Positions 12,809 to 24,006 are shown, numbered from the stretch's first letter. The stretch is DNA of 64,000 nucleotides from an uncultured Anaerolineae bacterium (GCA_903875215.1 CAIQVH010000030.1:62001-126000), one strand, 5' to 3'. Made by a program: numbers and translations. The notes: a model not told the origin generated them from the sequence alone.

Positions 12809-15301
12809 TCACTCGTCCAACTGTTCATCCGCAGCCTGATTTTCTTCGGGGCGGCGGCGGGGCCGGGGCGGCGGCAGGGCCGGCTCGGGGGCGAGGGCGA
12901 TTTCGAGGACTTGATCCATGTGCTCGACCGGGAGAATTTTCAGGTCGGTGCGCGCCCGTTTGGGGACATCCACCAGGTCTTTCATGTTTTTCTCGGGCAG
13001 GATGACGACTTTGAGCCCGGCGCGGTGCGCGGCCAGGAGTTTCTCGCGGACCCCGCCAATTGGCAGGACGCGCCCGCGCAGGGTGATTTCGCCGGTCATG
13101 GCCACCCCGCGGTAGATGGGCCGCCCGGTCAGGGCTGAGAGGATGGCGGTGGCCAGGGTGATGCCTGCGCTTGGGCCGTCTTTGGGGATGGCGCCTTCGG
13201 GCATGTGGACGTGGATGTCCATGCGTTCGAAGACTTCTGGTTCGATGCCGAACAGGTCGGCGCGCGATTTCAGGTAGGTCAGGGCCGCCTGGCCAGATTC
13301 TTGCATGACTTCGCCGATCTGGCCGGTCATTTGCAGGCCGCCTTTGCCTTCGGTGACGGCGACTTCGATGGTCATGATTTCGCCGCCATTTTCTGTCCAG
13401 GCCAGCGAGGTGGCGACGCCGACTTCGTCACGGCGCTCGGCTTCGGTGCGCAGGAATTGGGGCGGGCCGAGGAATTTTTCCACTACGTTGGGGGTGATGA
13501 TGGAGGGGAAGTCTTTCTTTTCGGCTTTGAGCCGCGCCGCCTTGCGGATGACGCGCCCGATTTCCCGCTCCAGGTTGCGTACGCCGGCCTCGTAAGTGTA
13601 TTCGCGGATGACTCGCTGCAGGGCGGTATCCGCAAAGCGCAGGCCGCTTTCGGTCATGCCGTTTTCATCCATCTGGCGCGGAATCAGGTAGCGGTCTGAG
13701 ATGGCCATTTTCTCTTCTTCGATGTAGCCGGGGAATTCGATCACTTCCAGGCGGTCGAGCAGGGCGTCGGGGATGGTGGCCAGGGTGTTGGCGGTGGTGA
13801 CGAACATCACTTTCGAAAGGTCGAAGGAAATTTCGAGGTAGTGGTCGCTGAAAGAATAGTTTTGTTCGGGGTCGAGCACTTCCAGCAGCGCAGAGGAGGG
13901 GTCGCCGCGGAAATCGGAGCCGAGCTTGTCGATCTCATCCAGCATGAAGAGCGGGTTGCCGCTTCCGGCGCGTTTCATGGTTTGGATGATGCGGCCGGGC
14001 AGCGCGCCGATGTAGGTGCGCCGGTGCCCGCGGATTTCGGCTTCGTCGCGTACGCCGCCCAGTGAGACGCGCACGAACTTGCGGCCCAGCGCCTCGGCAA
14101 TGGAACGTCCGAGCGAGGTCTTGCCGGTGCCGGGCGGGCCGACGAAGCATAAAATGGGCTGGCGCTCTTTTTTGGGCTTGAGCGAGCGCACGGCGATATA
14201 TTCAAGGATGCGATCCTTGGCTTTTTGCAGGCCGTAATGGTCACGGTCGAGCACTTTGGCGGCGTTGCCCACATCCAGGTTGTCTTCGGTGAAGGTGGAC
14301 CAGGGCAGATCCAGAATCCATTCGATATAAGAGCGGATGATGCCGACTTCGGGGGCCATGGGCGGCATCTGGTTCAGGCGCTCGATCTCTTTGAGGGAAG
14401 TTTTGCGCGCTTCTTCGGGCAGCCGGGCTTGTTCGACTTTCTGGCGCAGTTCGTTGACATCGCGCGTCCAGATATCGCCTTCGCCCAGTTCGTTCTGGAT
14501 TTGTTTCATCTGCTCGCGCAGGTAGAACTCGCGCTGACTCTTATCCACTTCACTTTGCACCCGGTTTTGGATGGATTCTTCCAGCTCGAGCACGTCCAGC
14601 TCTTCGGCCAGCAATTCGGTGATGCGTTCCAGGCGCGCCTTGGGCGAGGGCATCAGCAGCAGCTTCTGGCGTTCCTCGAACGAGACGGAGATGGAGGTGG
14701 CGATCATATCGGCCAGCCAGCCGGGTTCGCTGATGTTGAGTGCGAACAGGTGGGCTTCTTCGGGGATGGAGCGGTTCAATTCCACGCAGCGGTCGAACAT
14801 GTTCAGCGCGGAGCGCATCAGCGCCTGGGTGGGTTTGTCGGCCTTGGTGGGTTCTTCGATAACCTTGACGCGCACTTTGATGTAAGGGGTGAAGCGCGTG
14901 AATTCGACCACTTCGACGCGTCTGCGGCCCTGCACCAGCGCCGAGCTGTTGCCATCGGGCATGGAGAGCAGCCGGCCGACGGCAATTTCCACGCCGGTTG
15001 GCAGGAAGTCGTTGGCCTTGGGGTTGTCCTGGTCTGGATCTTTTTGAGTCAGCCCGATCACCGTCTGGTTGCGTTCGTGGGCGGTTTGCAGGGTCAGGAT
15101 GGCGGCTTCGTTATCCACGAAGACCGGCGAAACCATGTGCGGAAAGACCACCAGATCGCGCATGGGTAGGACGAGCGCATCGAACATGCCATCCTTGTCG
15201 ATTTCGTGGCTGGGCACACGGTATAGTTCTTCTGTGCGCTGGCTGATCGCCACGTTAAAATTTTCTTCGTCTTCTTCGTCCCAGTCGTCTTGGTTATTCA
15301 T
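12809..15301 (-). CDS. lon: ATP-dependent protease Lon
   Basis: This 830-aa AAA+ serine protease degrades misfolded and regulatory proteins in the cytoplasm. The N-terminal substrate domain (about 40-245) begins DALVLPMRDLVVFPHMVSPVF. Walker A is GPPGTGKTSLG, Walker B FMLDEIDKLG. The catalytic Ser is in KDGPSAGITLA and the Lys in GGVREKLLAAHRAG. The C-terminus carries a short Pro/Arg and acidic tail. The ATG at 15301 is chosen because AGGTGA lies just upstream; a GTG three codons earlier has no such site. A gap of about 250 bp separates it from the upstream carboxypeptidase gene, so it likely has its own promoter (TAAAAT on the minus strand near 15397). Confidence 0.96.
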   Translation of the reverse strand: MNNQDDWDEEDEENFNVAISQRTEELYRVPSHEIDKDGMFDALVLPMRDLVVFPHMVSPVFVDNEAAILTLQTAHERNQTVIGLTQKDPDQDNPKANDFLPTGVEIAVGRLLSMPDGNSSALVQGRRRVEVVEFTRFTPYIKVRVKVIEEPTKADKPTQALMRSALNMFDRCVELNRSIPEEAHLFALNISEPGWLADMIATSISVSFEERQKLLLMPSPKARLERITELLAEELDVLELEESIQNRVQSEVDKSQREFYLREQMKQIQNELGEGDIWTRDVNELRQKVEQARLPEEARKTSLKEIERLNQMPPMAPEVGIIRSYIEWILDLPWSTFTEDNLDVGNAAKVLDRDHYGLQKAKDRILEYIAVRSLKPKKERQPILCFVGPPGTGKTSLGRSIAEALGRKFVRVSLGGVRDEAEIRGHRRTYIGALPGRIIQTMKRAGSGNPLFMLDEIDKLGSDFRGDPSSALLEVLDPEQNYSFSDHYLEISFDLSKVMFVTTANTLATIPDALLDRLEVIEFPGYIEEEKMAISDRYLIPRQMDENGMTESGLRFADTALQRVIREYTYEAGVRNLEREIGRVIRKAARLKAEKKDFPSIITPNVVEKFLGPPQFLRTEAERRDEVGVATSLAWTENGGEIMTIEVAVTEGKGGLQMTGQIGEVMQESGQAALTYLKSRADLFGIEPEVFERMDIHVHMPEGAIPKDGPSAGITLATAILSALTGRPIYRGVAMTGEITLRGRVLPIGGVREKLLAAHRAGLKVVILPEKNMKDLVDVPKRARTDLKILPVEHMDQVLEIALAPEPALPPPRPRRRPEENQAADEQLDE

Positions 15302-15360
15302 TAATTTCACCTTTATTAGCCGTCGTTGTGCCGGAACCCTTATTTTGCCATAGATTTGAA

Positions 15361-15385
15361 AACCCGGCGTATGCTCCGCCAGGTT
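15361..15385 (-). terminator. Hairpin upstream of lon
   Basis: On the minus strand AACC-T-GGCG and CGCC-G-GGTT form a stem with one mismatch, followed by TTTTC. It could end transcripts from upstream or be a lon leader structure. Confidence 0.4.
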
Positions 15386-15486
15386 TGCACAGGTATTTTA
15401 TCCGATATCCGGGCTGGCATGGCGTTGGGTTTGGCATGAAAACGTTTGGGTTGCGGCAAACCGAAGGGGAAGGGTTGGGTTAAATG

Positions 15487-15534
15487 CGCATCACGCGCCG
15501 GGGTGGTGAGGCTTTGAAGTCGGCGCGTGATGCG
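15487..15534 (-). terminator. Hairpin after the S10 peptidase gene
   Basis: CGCATCACGCGCCG and its exact complement (14-bp arms) enclose a 20-nt loop just downstream of the peptidase stop codon. The T-tract is weak, so termination is plausible but not certain. Confidence 0.5.
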
Positions 15535-15555
15535 GGTTTCGGCGGGGTGACAGGT

Positions 15556-17025
15556 TCAGGCCTGGGTGAGGAAGGCGGCCAGGTCGGTTTTGAGTTGTTC
15601 GAGTGCGGGTTGGTGGATGTACATCATGTGGCCGGCTTCGTAGTAGGCCAGGGTCAGGTTGTTGCGCAGGCTGGAATCCAGCCCAAGGTGGTTGAAGACG
15701 TATTCGGTGGCGAAGTAGGGGGTTGCCAGGTCGTAGTAGCCGTTGGCAATGAAGACTTTCAGGTGTGGATTGGTGCTCATTGCCTGGCGCAAAGTCTCGG
15801 CGACATAGACGTGCTGGTTTTCGTGTTCGGCGTAGCTCCACGGCCAGACTCCGCCGTTCAGGATTTCGTAGGGGATGTCTTTTTCAAATTTCAGTTCACG
15901 GCGGATGTAGTCGTTGAATCCGGCGGTGTAGGGGCCGAGGATGTTGGTGTAGGATGGGTCGTTGTAGGTGCCTTCGCTGAGTGGGTCGCGGTCGAGGCCG
16001 AGGAAGCGGCTGTCTAGTCGGCCCACGACGCGGTTGTTGGAGCGCAGCAGTTCTTTGAAGAAGCGGAAGTCTGACACGCGCAGGTTGGAGTTTTCCAGGT
16101 AGCGTTCGGAGAGGCCGGTATAGCGCACCAGCTTGGTGAGGATGGCCTGGCGCTCGCGGTGTGATAGGCTGTCGCCTTTCAGCAGGGCGGGGGCGTATTC
16201 GTTGAGGGCGAAGGATTCCACTTCTACAAGCAGTTTTTCGAGCGGCCGGCGTACTCGCAGCAGGCCGTGATACCAGGCGGTGGCGGTGTAGCTCGGCAGG
16301 AAAAGCACATAGGGCAATTCGTTGCCGGGGGTGAAGTCTATCGTTCCAAAATTGAGCGCCGTGGAGACGAGTACGATGCCGTTTAGATACAGGCCGTGCC
16401 GTTCTTGCAGGTAGCCGGCCAGGCCGCTGGCGCGCGTGGTGCCGTAGGATTCGCCAATCAGGAATTTGGGAGAGAGCCAGCGGTTGTAGCGGGTGGTATA
16501 TAGGCGGATGAAATCGCCAACGCTTTCGATATCTTTTTTGTAGCCGTGAAATTGGCGGGCTTTTTCGCCATCTGCCGGGCGGCTGTAGCCGGTGCTGACC
16601 GGGTCTATGAAGACCAGGTCGGTTTGGTCGAGCAGGGAGAATTCGTTGTCGGCCAGTTCGAAGGGCGGTTGGGGCAGGCCGCCTTCGTAGGTCATCACCA
16701 CACGGCGCGGGCCGAGCAAGCCCATGTGCAGCCAGACTGAGGATGAACCCGGCCCGCCGTTAAAAGAAAAGCTTAGCGGGCGGGAAGCCGGGTCGGGGCA
16801 GTCATCGCGGGTGTAGGCTACAAAGAAGAATTGAGCCTTGGCTTTTTCTCCTTCATACTCCTTTTCCCGGTCGGGAGTTTCTTCTTTGAGCACCATCAGC
16901 CCGGTGGTGACCGTGTACGCGACCTCTACGCCGCCGATTTTTTTCCGGTGCTGGGTGACGACGAGCTGATCTTTGAGTTCGGGTTTTTCCTTTTTCTCTT
17001 CTTTTTCAGGTGATTCTGTGGACAT
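15556..17025 (-). CDS. Serine carboxypeptidase-like hydrolase (peptidase family S10)
   Basis: The 489-aa alpha/beta-hydrolase has the S10 signatures: the oxyanion region FNGGPGSSSVWLHMG, the nucleophile Ser in IGESYGTTRA, Asp in ANGYYDLATP and His in YEAGHMMYIH. The N-terminal 25 residues are charged and rich in Glu and Lys; no signal peptide is evident. The ATG at 17025 has GGAGG seven bases upstream. It follows the two membrane glycosyltransferase-like genes with 14 bp between, so it probably belongs to their operon. S10 enzymes remove C-terminal residues from peptides; the natural substrate here is unknown. Confidence 0.9.
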   Translation of the reverse strand: MSTESPEKEEKKEKPELKDQLVVTQHRKKIGGVEVAYTVTTGLMVLKEETPDREKEYEGEKAKAQFFFVAYTRDDCPDPASRPLSFSFNGGPGSSSVWLHMGLLGPRRVVMTYEGGLPQPPFELADNEFSLLDQTDLVFIDPVSTGYSRPADGEKARQFHGYKKDIESVGDFIRLYTTRYNRWLSPKFLIGESYGTTRASGLAGYLQERHGLYLNGIVLVSTALNFGTIDFTPGNELPYVLFLPSYTATAWYHGLLRVRRPLEKLLVEVESFALNEYAPALLKGDSLSHRERQAILTKLVRYTGLSERYLENSNLRVSDFRFFKELLRSNNRVVGRLDSRFLGLDRDPLSEGTYNDPSYTNILGPYTAGFNDYIRRELKFEKDIPYEILNGGVWPWSYAEHENQHVYVAETLRQAMSTNPHLKVFIANGYYDLATPYFATEYVFNHLGLDSSLRNNLTLAYYEAGHMMYIHQPALEQLKTDLAAFLTQA

Positions 17026-17039
17026 GGGGCCTCCGTGGT

Positions 17040-18725
17040 TCAGCGGGTTTTGATTAGGTGGTTGAAATCGATCGGTTGTGAGCTGGTTCCGGTTACCGCG
17101 GACAGGTATCCGCGGCGGATGTAGATATATTCGTTGGTGATCACTGTCATGCCGGGCAAAATCCCCCCGGCCGAAAGTTCTCCGGCCTGCCAATAGGCCA
17201 GGGTGTACTCGGTTTCCGGCGCATGGACACTTTCCGGGTTGCCCAGGTCATAAATCAGATCTGGCCAGGGCACGCCGCAGGCCTGGAATTCGGCGAGATG
17301 CTTGAAGAAATCAACATATAGCAGTTGAACGCCGGTGGAGGTGCGCGGGAGCGCATCCGCTGCCGGGCAGGTGACCAGTTCCCGGCTGGAGAGTCCGCGC
17401 CGGTCGAGGACGATTATCTGTCCGAAGTGATTTTCTGCCACCCGGTAGGGAACCATGCCCATCTGGCCGCTCAGCAAGACGACCGGCGCGCCCTTCTGCT
17501 GGTAAATTTCTGCCACCAGGCGATCCAGCGTCTCGATGACCGGGATGTCGCGCAGGTTGATGCGGTTGCGCCGCTCAAACCAGGTATAGGCTTGAGGCTG
17601 GTACCGGCTTTCGAGGCTGAGCGTGCTCCAGAGCGGTGTTCCGGTGGATTGTTGGGCGGCAAAGGCGAGCAGCGCGGCCAGGTTCAGGGTGAGCAGCGCG
17701 GCCCAGCCTACTTTTTCCAGCCGCTCATTTTTTGTGAGCGCGGTCAGCCCGGCGGTTGTAAAGAAGGCCAGCAAGGGCAGAATTGGCACGAGAAAGCGCC
17801 CGCCCTCCATCCAATCTCCGCCGGTGACGGTGATAAAGGCCAGCTGCATGAGCGAGAGCGCGGCCGCCAGGCGAGGCAGGTCACGGCTGGTGCTGGAGCG
17901 CGGGCCAAAAAGCAGGGCAGCGCCGCCCAGTGCGGCCAGCGCTGTGAAAAGCAGGTTTTCAGGCCGGGCGTTTTGGGCAAGATATTGCAAGCCGCGATGG
18001 AGATCATCCAGATCGAGGCCGTTGGTTTTGACGCTGACTGGCTGTGGGAAGGGCATCCCAAACACGGCGCTACGGAGGAGCATCAAGCCTGCAAACAGCC
18101 CCAGCGAGAGCAGGGCAATCGGCAGGTAGCCTTTCCACAGCCCGTCTAAAGGGCGTTCGTTTAGGAGGAGTTGCTCCAGCGTTTGCCAGCCGGCTGCCAG
18201 TCCGAGGCCCGCCAGCCAGACGATTGGCAGTTCCGGGCGCACCAGCACCAGCAGGGCGACCCACAAACCCGCCAGCCAAAACTGTCTGCCGCGGCGCTTC
18301 TCCAGCCAGCTGGCGGTGGCCAGGGTGGCATTCAGCAGGGTGAAGGCCGTCAGCGTGGCTTCCATTCCGCTGAAGGCCCAGTATACAAAAGACGGGAGGC
18401 TGCTCAGCACCAGTGCCGGGGCCACCCGGTCTGCCAGGCGCGCCAGCGTGATGGCGCAGGCTGCGCCGAAAATAATGGATAGCAATTTTCCCAGGATGAC
18501 CAGATCCAGCCCGCTCAGGCTGTGCAGGCCAGCCAGCAGCAGGGTTTGCAGCAGGGTGGAGCTTTGCTCCACCGGCAGCCCGGAGTAATTCAATATTTTT
18601 CCAAAATGAGCCAGACTGTACGCTGCCCAGTAGGTGATGTGCGCGTCATCGCGCCCGGTGGAGGTAAACAGCAACAACCCGAGGATCGGAAGCGCCAGCC
18701 CTGTCAGCGCGTGCCGCGGTTTCAC
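17040..18725 (-). CDS. Multi-pass membrane protein, glycosyltransferase-like (GT-C fold)
   Basis: The 561-aa protein has about ten to twelve hydrophobic helices. The first loop after TM1 carries the acidic pair GRDDAHITYWAAYSLAHFG, the usual catalytic position of GT-C enzymes that use lipid-linked sugars (PMT/ArnT-like). The C-terminal roughly 180 residues are soluble and probably external (ENHFGQIIVLDRRGLSSREL). Its start overlaps the stop of the upstream gene by 4 nt, so the two are translationally coupled. The donor and acceptor are unknown; protein or envelope glycosylation is the likely role. Confidence 0.7.
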   Translation of the reverse strand: MKPRHALTGLALPILGLLLFTSTGRDDAHITYWAAYSLAHFGKILNYSGLPVEQSSTLLQTLLLAGLHSLSGLDLVILGKLLSIIFGAACAITLARLADRVAPALVLSSLPSFVYWAFSGMEATLTAFTLLNATLATASWLEKRRGRQFWLAGLWVALLVLVRPELPIVWLAGLGLAAGWQTLEQLLLNERPLDGLWKGYLPIALLSLGLFAGLMLLRSAVFGMPFPQPVSVKTNGLDLDDLHRGLQYLAQNARPENLLFTALAALGGAALLFGPRSSTSRDLPRLAAALSLMQLAFITVTGGDWMEGGRFLVPILPLLAFFTTAGLTALTKNERLEKVGWAALLTLNLAALLAFAAQQSTGTPLWSTLSLESRYQPQAYTWFERRNRINLRDIPVIETLDRLVAEIYQQKGAPVVLLSGQMGMVPYRVAENHFGQIIVLDRRGLSSRELVTCPAADALPRTSTGVQLLYVDFFKHLAEFQACGVPWPDLIYDLGNPESVHAPETEYTLAYWQAGELSAGGILPGMTVITNEYIYIRRGYLSAVTGTSSQPIDFNHLIKTR

Positions 18726-21151
18726 CTGGTCGCCTCATATTGTGCCAGTTTCCCGTCCAGGCTGACCTGAACCAGCCGGGCGCGCAGTGCTTCCCCTTCC
18801 ATGCCGCCCACCACCCAGACCTCCGCCGTGTGTGGGAAGAACCCCGGCGCCGCTTCTAGCGGCAGGATCACCAGCCCGGCGCGCGGGCCGGACAGCCAAA
18901 AGACCAGCCGCGCCTCGGGGCTGGCTCCGTAGCCCTGCTTGGCCGAGCCCGGTTCGCCGTCCCCGGCTTCGTAATAGCGCGGGTAAATGGCGCGCCCGTG
19001 CAGCAGCAGCTCGCCCGTCTGCGGGCTCAACGCGCCGGTTGCGCTGACCTGGGCCGGGAAAATTTTTGGGAAAACGATCTCACTGAGCGGCAGGGAGGCT
19101 CCACCGAGCAGGATCAGCGCGGCAGTTAGCGGAATCTGCCCCCAGGCGGGGATTTTCCCGACGCTGGCAGCGTTTTCGCCGTTATGGATAGCAACCATCC
19201 ACTCCGGGTCATCGGCCCGCAGCCCGATCAGCGCCAGCCTTGCCAGCACCAATAAACCCCAGGCATCATACAACATCCAGCTCCAATCGATTGGGATTAA
19301 AAACCGGTCACCCGAGCTCAGGAAAAGCGCCGTCCAGGCATGGTAGCCGAGCGATAATCCCAGAGGCAGCAGCCCGGCCCATCCCAGTGAACTCCAGGCT
19401 GCGCCCAACCCCAGGCAGAACAGTAGTAAGTAAAAAACGGTCAGCGGCAGCGAGTGAGCCCCGGTTTGCCAGAAAGCATGCTCCGGCCAGATCAATTCGC
19501 CCGGCCCGCTCAGTTCGTCGCGGATGGGCAGAATCAGCAGGCTGGTGCGCAGATTGTTGAAAAAGTGATTGGCTGCCCCGCCCAGGATGCGCCCCGGCTC
19601 GCGCCGCAAGTAGCCCAGCGCGGCAGAAGTCAGGCGGCTGGTGAATTGCGCCGTGCTCTCGCCGGGCTGCTGTGGAGGCAGGTCGCGGCCTTCGTTGCCG
19701 CTCCAGCGCCAGGCCAGCACCATGGATTGCGAAATGGGATTATCCACCACCAGCCCGCCGGCGGCCCGGTAATTGCGGGCCAGCCAGGGAGTCAGCATGA
19801 GAACCAGCCCGAGTGTCATCAGTGCCAGCCCGCGCAGCCATTCGCCGCGGCGCATCTTCCAGAGCGGAAAGATTGTCACCAGGGCCAGCGGCGCCAGCAG
19901 GACTGCGCTTTGCAGCCTGATCAGTGTGGCGGCGCCCAGCAGGCCGCCCATCATCAGCGGGTACCAGGCGGGTTTTCGGGCTTTTATCCAGCGCAGGGCT
20001 AGCAGGGTGAAGAGTGCCAGCAAAAGTGCGGTGGGCGTTTCGGAGAAATACAGCTTGGAGTACGAGTAATTCAACGCAAATGGCGCGGCGTGATTGGTGG
20101 TCATGTCGCGCAGGGCCGCCAGCAAAGCCAACATCAGGCCGAGCGGACGTGAGCCGAGTTCGCGGCCCAGCAGGTATAAGACCGCCGGGAAGCAGGCCAG
20201 CCAGAGCGTTTGAAGCGTGATAATGCCCGTATAGCTCTGTCCGGCCAGGGCATGCATCCACACCAGCAGGGAGACATACATCGGCCGGGTGGGAATATCG
20301 GGCCAGCGCAGGCCTTCGCCCACCAGCGCCGATTGAGCGTATTGGGCATAGATCAGGCCGTCTGAAAACGGGTAGGGTTCGTAGTTGGGTGCGCGCGGCG
20401 GCGTGGCAAAAAAGCCGGGGATGAGCGGGTCTGTCAGCCAGAGCGTGAGCGTACCGAGGTAAATGAGCAAGAACAGCACCAGGTCAAGGCGCTTCAGGGG
20501 CAGGCGTGGCAGCAAAAAAGCCCCCAGCGCGCCTGCCAGGATGGCCAGCGCGAGCTGCCATTCCAGCACAGGTGTGGGCGGCGCGCCAAAAGAGCCGTCA
20601 CGCGTGGGGGTCAGGCCCCAACGCGTGATGATCATCAACGTGGCCAGCCCGGCGGCCAGCAGCAGCATCAGCAGGCTGGCGCGAAACAGGGCGCGCTGCG
20701 CGGCCAGCTGTTTCAGCAGGGTATTTTTCTGCGCCAGCAGGGTGGCCAGTCCCCACTCCAGCCCGGCGAGTGAGAACCAGGCGGCCAGCGGGGTGAGGCG
20801 TGTGGCGTAGGCGCTATAGGTGAAGCTGGTCGTTTGCCCGAGGGCGCGCAGGACCAGGATCAGGCTGGGAGGCAGGAGGCAGGCCAGCAGGGCCAGGAGA
20901 TAGGCCAGGTTGTGAAGCCAGTCCGGGCCGGGTTGGGCGGGCCAGTTTGCGGTGTGGGATTGCTTCCACAGCGCGGCCGAGGCCAGGGCCAGCGCTCCGG
21001 CAAATCCCATCAACCCCAGCCGTGCTGCAGAGAAAGAGCCCGAACTGCTGGGCAACAGCGCCAGCCAGGCGAAGGTAAATACGGCCTGAATCGTCCACAG
21101 GGCAAACAGGGTGGATGTGCGGTTGATGCGGGTCAGGATGGCTGTCTCCAT
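18722..21151 (-). CDS. Large multi-pass membrane protein, glycosyltransferase 39/83-like
   Basis: The 809-aa protein has many transmembrane helices. The region after the first set reads FSDGLIYAQYAQSALVGEG and RWPDIPTRPMYVSLLVWMHALAGQSY, which resembles PMT/ArnT-type GT-C glycosyltransferases. A soluble C-terminal domain of about 130 residues follows (LLLHGRAIYPRYYEAGDG), ending in a small beta domain. A TATAAT (21167-21172, minus strand) lies 15 nt before the ATG and no Shine-Dalgarno is visible, so the leader is very short. It is the first gene of a three-gene operon. The precise substrate is not deducible. Confidence 0.65.
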   Translation of the reverse strand: METAILTRINRTSTLFALWTIQAVFTFAWLALLPSSSGSFSAARLGLMGFAGALALASAALWKQSHTANWPAQPGPDWLHNLAYLLALLACLLPPSLILVLRALGQTTSFTYSAYATRLTPLAAWFSLAGLEWGLATLLAQKNTLLKQLAAQRALFRASLLMLLLAAGLATLMIITRWGLTPTRDGSFGAPPTPVLEWQLALAILAGALGAFLLPRLPLKRLDLVLFLLIYLGTLTLWLTDPLIPGFFATPPRAPNYEPYPFSDGLIYAQYAQSALVGEGLRWPDIPTRPMYVSLLVWMHALAGQSYTGIITLQTLWLACFPAVLYLLGRELGSRPLGLMLALLAALRDMTTNHAAPFALNYSYSKLYFSETPTALLLALFTLLALRWIKARKPAWYPLMMGGLLGAATLIRLQSAVLLAPLALVTIFPLWKMRRGEWLRGLALMTLGLVLMLTPWLARNYRAAGGLVVDNPISQSMVLAWRWSGNEGRDLPPQQPGESTAQFTSRLTSAALGYLRREPGRILGGAANHFFNNLRTSLLILPIRDELSGPGELIWPEHAFWQTGAHSLPLTVFYLLLFCLGLGAAWSSLGWAGLLPLGLSLGYHAWTALFLSSGDRFLIPIDWSWMLYDAWGLLVLARLALIGLRADDPEWMVAIHNGENAASVGKIPAWGQIPLTAALILLGGASLPLSEIVFPKIFPAQVSATGALSPQTGELLLHGRAIYPRYYEAGDGEPGSAKQGYGASPEARLVFWLSGPRAGLVILPLEAAPGFFPHTAEVWVVGGMEGEALRARLVQVSLDGKLAQYEATR

Positions 21152-21189
21152 AGTAGCTTGGCGAGGATTATAATCTCGGTTTTTGTTCC

Positions 21190-21218
21190 TTGACCAGCCC
21201 ATTTTTCTACACTACAAT
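21190..21218 (+). promoter_or_regulatory. ffh promoter (near-leaderless)
   Basis: TTGACC (21190-21195), a 17-nt spacer and TACAAT (21213-21218) put the start site within a few bases of the ffh ATG at 21228. No Shine-Dalgarno precedes it. The divergent gene's TATAAT overlaps the same short region. Confidence 0.65.
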
Positions 21219-21227
21219 CTGCGCGCT

Positions 21228-22550
<1,323 letters not shown>

Positions 22551-22749
22551 AAATCAAAAAAGCCACTACTCATCCCTTCATATAAATGCAATCATCAGGT
22601 AAAATAACATTTCGTGGGCAAACCAGACCTGCGGCCCTCTCCCGCTTGTGCTGAAGCCAACCATCGGAGGGTATGTGCCTCGGACGGGACTGCCGTCCTC
22701 AGCCATACTCAAAATCAAACCATTCAAGAAAAAGGAGCAAGTCAATTCC

Positions 22750-23094
22750 ATGGTTCGCATTCGTCTTCGCCGTGTCGGTCTCAAGAACCAGCCGTCCTAT
22801 CGCATCGTTATCCAGGATAAGGAAAGCCCCCGCGATGGGCGCTTCATTGAGATTATCGGCTTTTACAATCCCCGCACCGAACCCGCCACCATCACGCTCG
22901 ATGAAGCCAAAGCGTATGACTGGATGGTGAAAGGCGCCCAACCGACCGAGTCTGTTGCTGCATTGTTCAAAACTACCGGCACGCTGGATCGCTTCTCCCG
23001 TTTCAAGCAGGGTGAGGCTGTCGAAACCCTGGTCAACGAGGCCAAGGCGGCTGAAGCCAAGCGTGGCAGCGTCACCAAGACTCGCAAGGATTAA
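22750..23094 (+). CDS. rpsP: 30S ribosomal protein S16
   Basis: The 114-aa protein begins MVRIRLRRVGLKNQPSYRI, the conserved S16 start, and contains the core SPRDGRFIEIIGFYNP. The C-terminal tail after residue 85 is slightly longer than in the shortest family members. AAAAAGGAG lies upstream. It heads a small translation operon with khpA and rimM. The 200-bp leader contains a -10-like TAAAAT near 22599 and a hairpin GGACGG/CCGTCC near 22681, which could be regulatory. Confidence 0.96.
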   Translation: MVRIRLRRVGLKNQPSYRIVIQDKESPRDGRFIEIIGFYNPRTEPATITLDEAKAYDWMVKGAQPTESVAALFKTTGTLDRFSRFKQGEAVETLVNEAKAAEAKRGSVTKTRKD

Positions 23095-23156
23095 TCTCAA
23101 TCCATCCGACCTGGCAGTTATTTCACCTGCCAGGTCTATTTCTTTCAGAGGAGCCA

Positions 23157-23390
23157 ATGAAAGCCCTCACAGAATACATCGCCAGGGCATTGGTCGAAAA
23201 GCCCGCTGAAGTGGAAGTGACCCAGGCCCGTTCGGGAAGCCGCGTGCGGCTGGAGCTGAAAGTAGCCAAGGACGATATGGGACGCGTGATCGGCAAGAAT
23301 GGGCGCGTGGCCAATGCCATCCGCGTGTTGCTGCGGGTGGCCGCCGAACGCGAAGGACAACAGGTCACCCTGGACGTGGTGGAACCCTGA
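23157..23390 (+). CDS. khpA: KH-domain RNA-binding protein KhpA
   Basis: The 77-aa protein is a single KH domain with the signature VIGKNGRVANAIRVLL (GxxG loop GKNG). KhpA acts with KhpB in RNA binding and cell-envelope control in other bacteria and usually follows rpsP, as here. AGAGGAG precedes the ATG; its stop overlaps the rimM start (TGATG). Confidence 0.93.
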   Translation: MKALTEYIARALVEKPAEVEVTQARSGSRVRLELKVAKDDMGRVIGKNGRVANAIRVLLRVAAEREGQQVTLDVVEP

Positions 23391-23962
23391 TGCCCGCTCG
23401 GAAGACGTCCGCTCAGGCTGGACACTCAGGCTCGCCCGTGATTGGCGAGCCTGTCTATTTAGCCGTTGGCCTGCTGCGCCGCCCGCATGGGGTGCGCGGA
23501 GATATTTTATTAACCGTTCTGACGGATTTTCCGGAGCGCCTGCGCCCGGGCACTGTTCTGTTTCTCGACGAAGAACGGCGCCCTGTCAAGATCACGCGGC
23601 GGCGTCCGCACAATGACGGGTTGCTGATCGGCCTGGAGGGTGTGATCACAACCGAGCAGGCCGCCAAATATACCGGTAAAACAGTTTTCGTGCGCGCGGA
23701 TGATCGCCCGCCGCTACCGGAAGGCGAGTATTATCACCACCAGATTATCGGCTTGCAGGTTGTGGAGGAAAACGGAAAACCCCTGGGCCGGGTCTCGGAA
23801 ATCCTCGAGACAGGTGCCAATGATGTGTATGTGGTCATTGATCCAGCCGGGCATGAAATCTTGATTCCGGCGTTGAAAGAAGTCCTGCTGGAAATTAATC
23901 TCGTACAGCAGCTGTTGAAAGTTCATCTGCTGCCCGGTTTACTCGAGAACGAAGAGTCTTAG
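23390..23962 (+). CDS. rimM: Ribosome maturation factor RimM
   Basis: The 190-aa protein has the RimM start EPVYLAVGLLRRPHGVRGDI (after about 20 extra residues), a linker, and the C-terminal PRC-barrel (GEYYHHQIIGLQVVEENGKPLGRVSEI). It helps assemble the 30S head near S19. Its start overlaps the khpA stop. In many bacteria trmD and rplS follow; here dprA follows instead. Confidence 0.95.
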   Translation: MPARKTSAQAGHSGSPVIGEPVYLAVGLLRRPHGVRGDILLTVLTDFPERLRPGTVLFLDEERRPVKITRRRPHNDGLLIGLEGVITTEQAAKYTGKTVFVRADDRPPLPEGEYYHHQIIGLQVVEENGKPLGRVSEILETGANDVYVVIDPAGHEILIPALKEVLLEINLVQQLLKVHLLPGLLENEES

Positions 23963-24006
23963 TCTGGGGCGCGACTGGTGCCGCGTTTTCCCTCCTGTTT
24001 ATAACG

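Noticed and set aside
15026-15310. GTG start for lon three codons upstream (15310).
   Set aside because: The Shine-Dalgarno AGGTGA overlaps that codon and is correctly spaced for the ATG at 15301 instead.
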